A stretch of 64,000 nucleotides of DNA from BOKZ01 sp040900165 (GTDB lineage: Bacteria > Patescibacteriota > UBA1384 > 2-12-FULL-50-11), in contig JBBDZM010000015.1 in assembly GCA_040900165.1 (NCBI GenBank), forward strand, positions 1-64,000, given 5' to 3'. The position numbers and the translations under genes are program-made. This document shows, piece after piece, positions 63,857 through 64,000 of this stretch. The notes under the pieces were generated by a model, which saw only the letters and a program-made list of their open reading frames with translations, ran no database searches and was not told the DNA's origin. Position 1 is the stretch's first letter. Each line of letters begins with the position of its first letter.

Positions 63857-64000
63857 CCAAAGATTAGTTGGCGTTTTAGGTAGAACAGTATTCCAAATAT
63901 CACCAATATCAGACCAAGCCCGGCGATCCCAAAATTGCGATCCTTACTTTTTTGGGCGGCAACTAAGCTTGTTTGATTGGCTTGGGCGATTTGATATGCC
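63853..64000 (-). CDS. C-terminal part of a minus-strand membrane protein (partial)
   Basis: Frame open on the minus strand from the window edge for about 48 codons to a TAG at 63853. It reads AYQIAQANQTSLVAAQKSKD followed by a terminal transmembrane helix (FGIAGLGLILVIFGILFYL) and a short basic tail. Ends convergently with and overlaps the upstream gene by four bases. Family cannot be named from this tail. Confidence 0.5.
   Translation of the reverse strand, partial: AYQIAQANQTSLVAAQKSKDRNFGIAGLGLILVIFGILFYLKRQLIFG

Noticed and set aside
1..64000. Recoded TGA (as in Gracilibacteria or Absconditabacteria)
   Set aside because: TGA ends tsaD and valS at the expected C-termini and no conserved gene contains an in-frame TGA.

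Overview
The window reads as a chromosomal segment of an ultra-small-type bacterium, most likely Patescibacteria (Candidate Phyla Radiation). Reasons: a VirB4/PrgI/VirB6-type secretion locus without outer-membrane components, several T4SS-pilin-like two-helix proteins, trimmed housekeeping enzymes (39-aa L34, ValS without the usual C-terminal arm, MurE without its N-terminal domain), and many short degenerate repeats both between genes and in frame inside genes. The standard bacterial code fits: TGA ends tsaD and valS, and no gene needs TGA as sense. I cannot assign a class from sequence alone. No transposase, integrase, CRISPR array, rRNA, tmRNA or RNase P RNA was seen.

Layout. 0-5.7 kb: DNA repair/oxidative repair (tag, msrB), a SIMPL protein, an orphan gene, PEP synthase, and a small ORF split by a 100-N scaffold gap that looks artificial. 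5.7-13.2 kb (minus): recX, recA, a RodZ-like protein, ftsK, RNase J and a type-4-like uracil-DNA glycosylase. 13.2-15.0 kb (plus): an unknown two-gene unit with its own promoter, perfect inverted repeats and terminator; the second protein has a J-domain-like HPD segment. 15.0-27.9 kb: pnp-rpsO-nrnA (minus), rpsT-lepB (plus), a DUF2207 protein, holA, polA, murE and a FemAB-type transferase (minus). 28-33.7 kb: tsaD preceded by a copy of its own 5' end, a NYN protein coupled to valS, a Phd/RelE-type toxin-antitoxin unit and a secreted protein.

33.8-49.5 kb (plus) is the type IV secretion block: secreted protein, VirB6/TrbL-like channel, HExxH protein, PrgI, VirB4 ATPase, an M15-like murein peptidase, a 1436-aa secreted protein, a lysozyme-like/C39-like protein and a small anchored protein. 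49.5-55.2 kb is the replication-origin neighbourhood: dciA-like, recF, dnaN, a DnaA-box region, dnaA, then divergent rpmH-rnpA-yidD-yidC. 55.2-55.4 kb holds tRNA-Arg and tRNA-Ser. 55.4-61.2 kb: comF, hsp20, then a membrane-anchored solute-binding protein translationally coupled to a run of four T4SS-pilin-like genes, facing a PilB/GspE-type ATPase. 61.2-64 kb: two more tRNA-Ser genes, an unknown secreted protein, an RHH/RelE-type toxin-antitoxin pair and membrane proteins.

The most system-like novelties are the solute-binding-protein/pilin operon (56.7-59.5 kb), the T4SS block with several cell-wall-active proteins, and the regulated two-gene unit at 13.2-15.0 kb. At DNA level the window is notable for repeated partial duplication of gene ends (tsaD, tRNA-Arg, tRNA-Ser, lepB), in-frame repeat insertions in essential genes, and a recurring promoter-to-start spacing that suggests leaderless mRNAs. 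All functional statements rest on reading motifs by eye; no database search was run.
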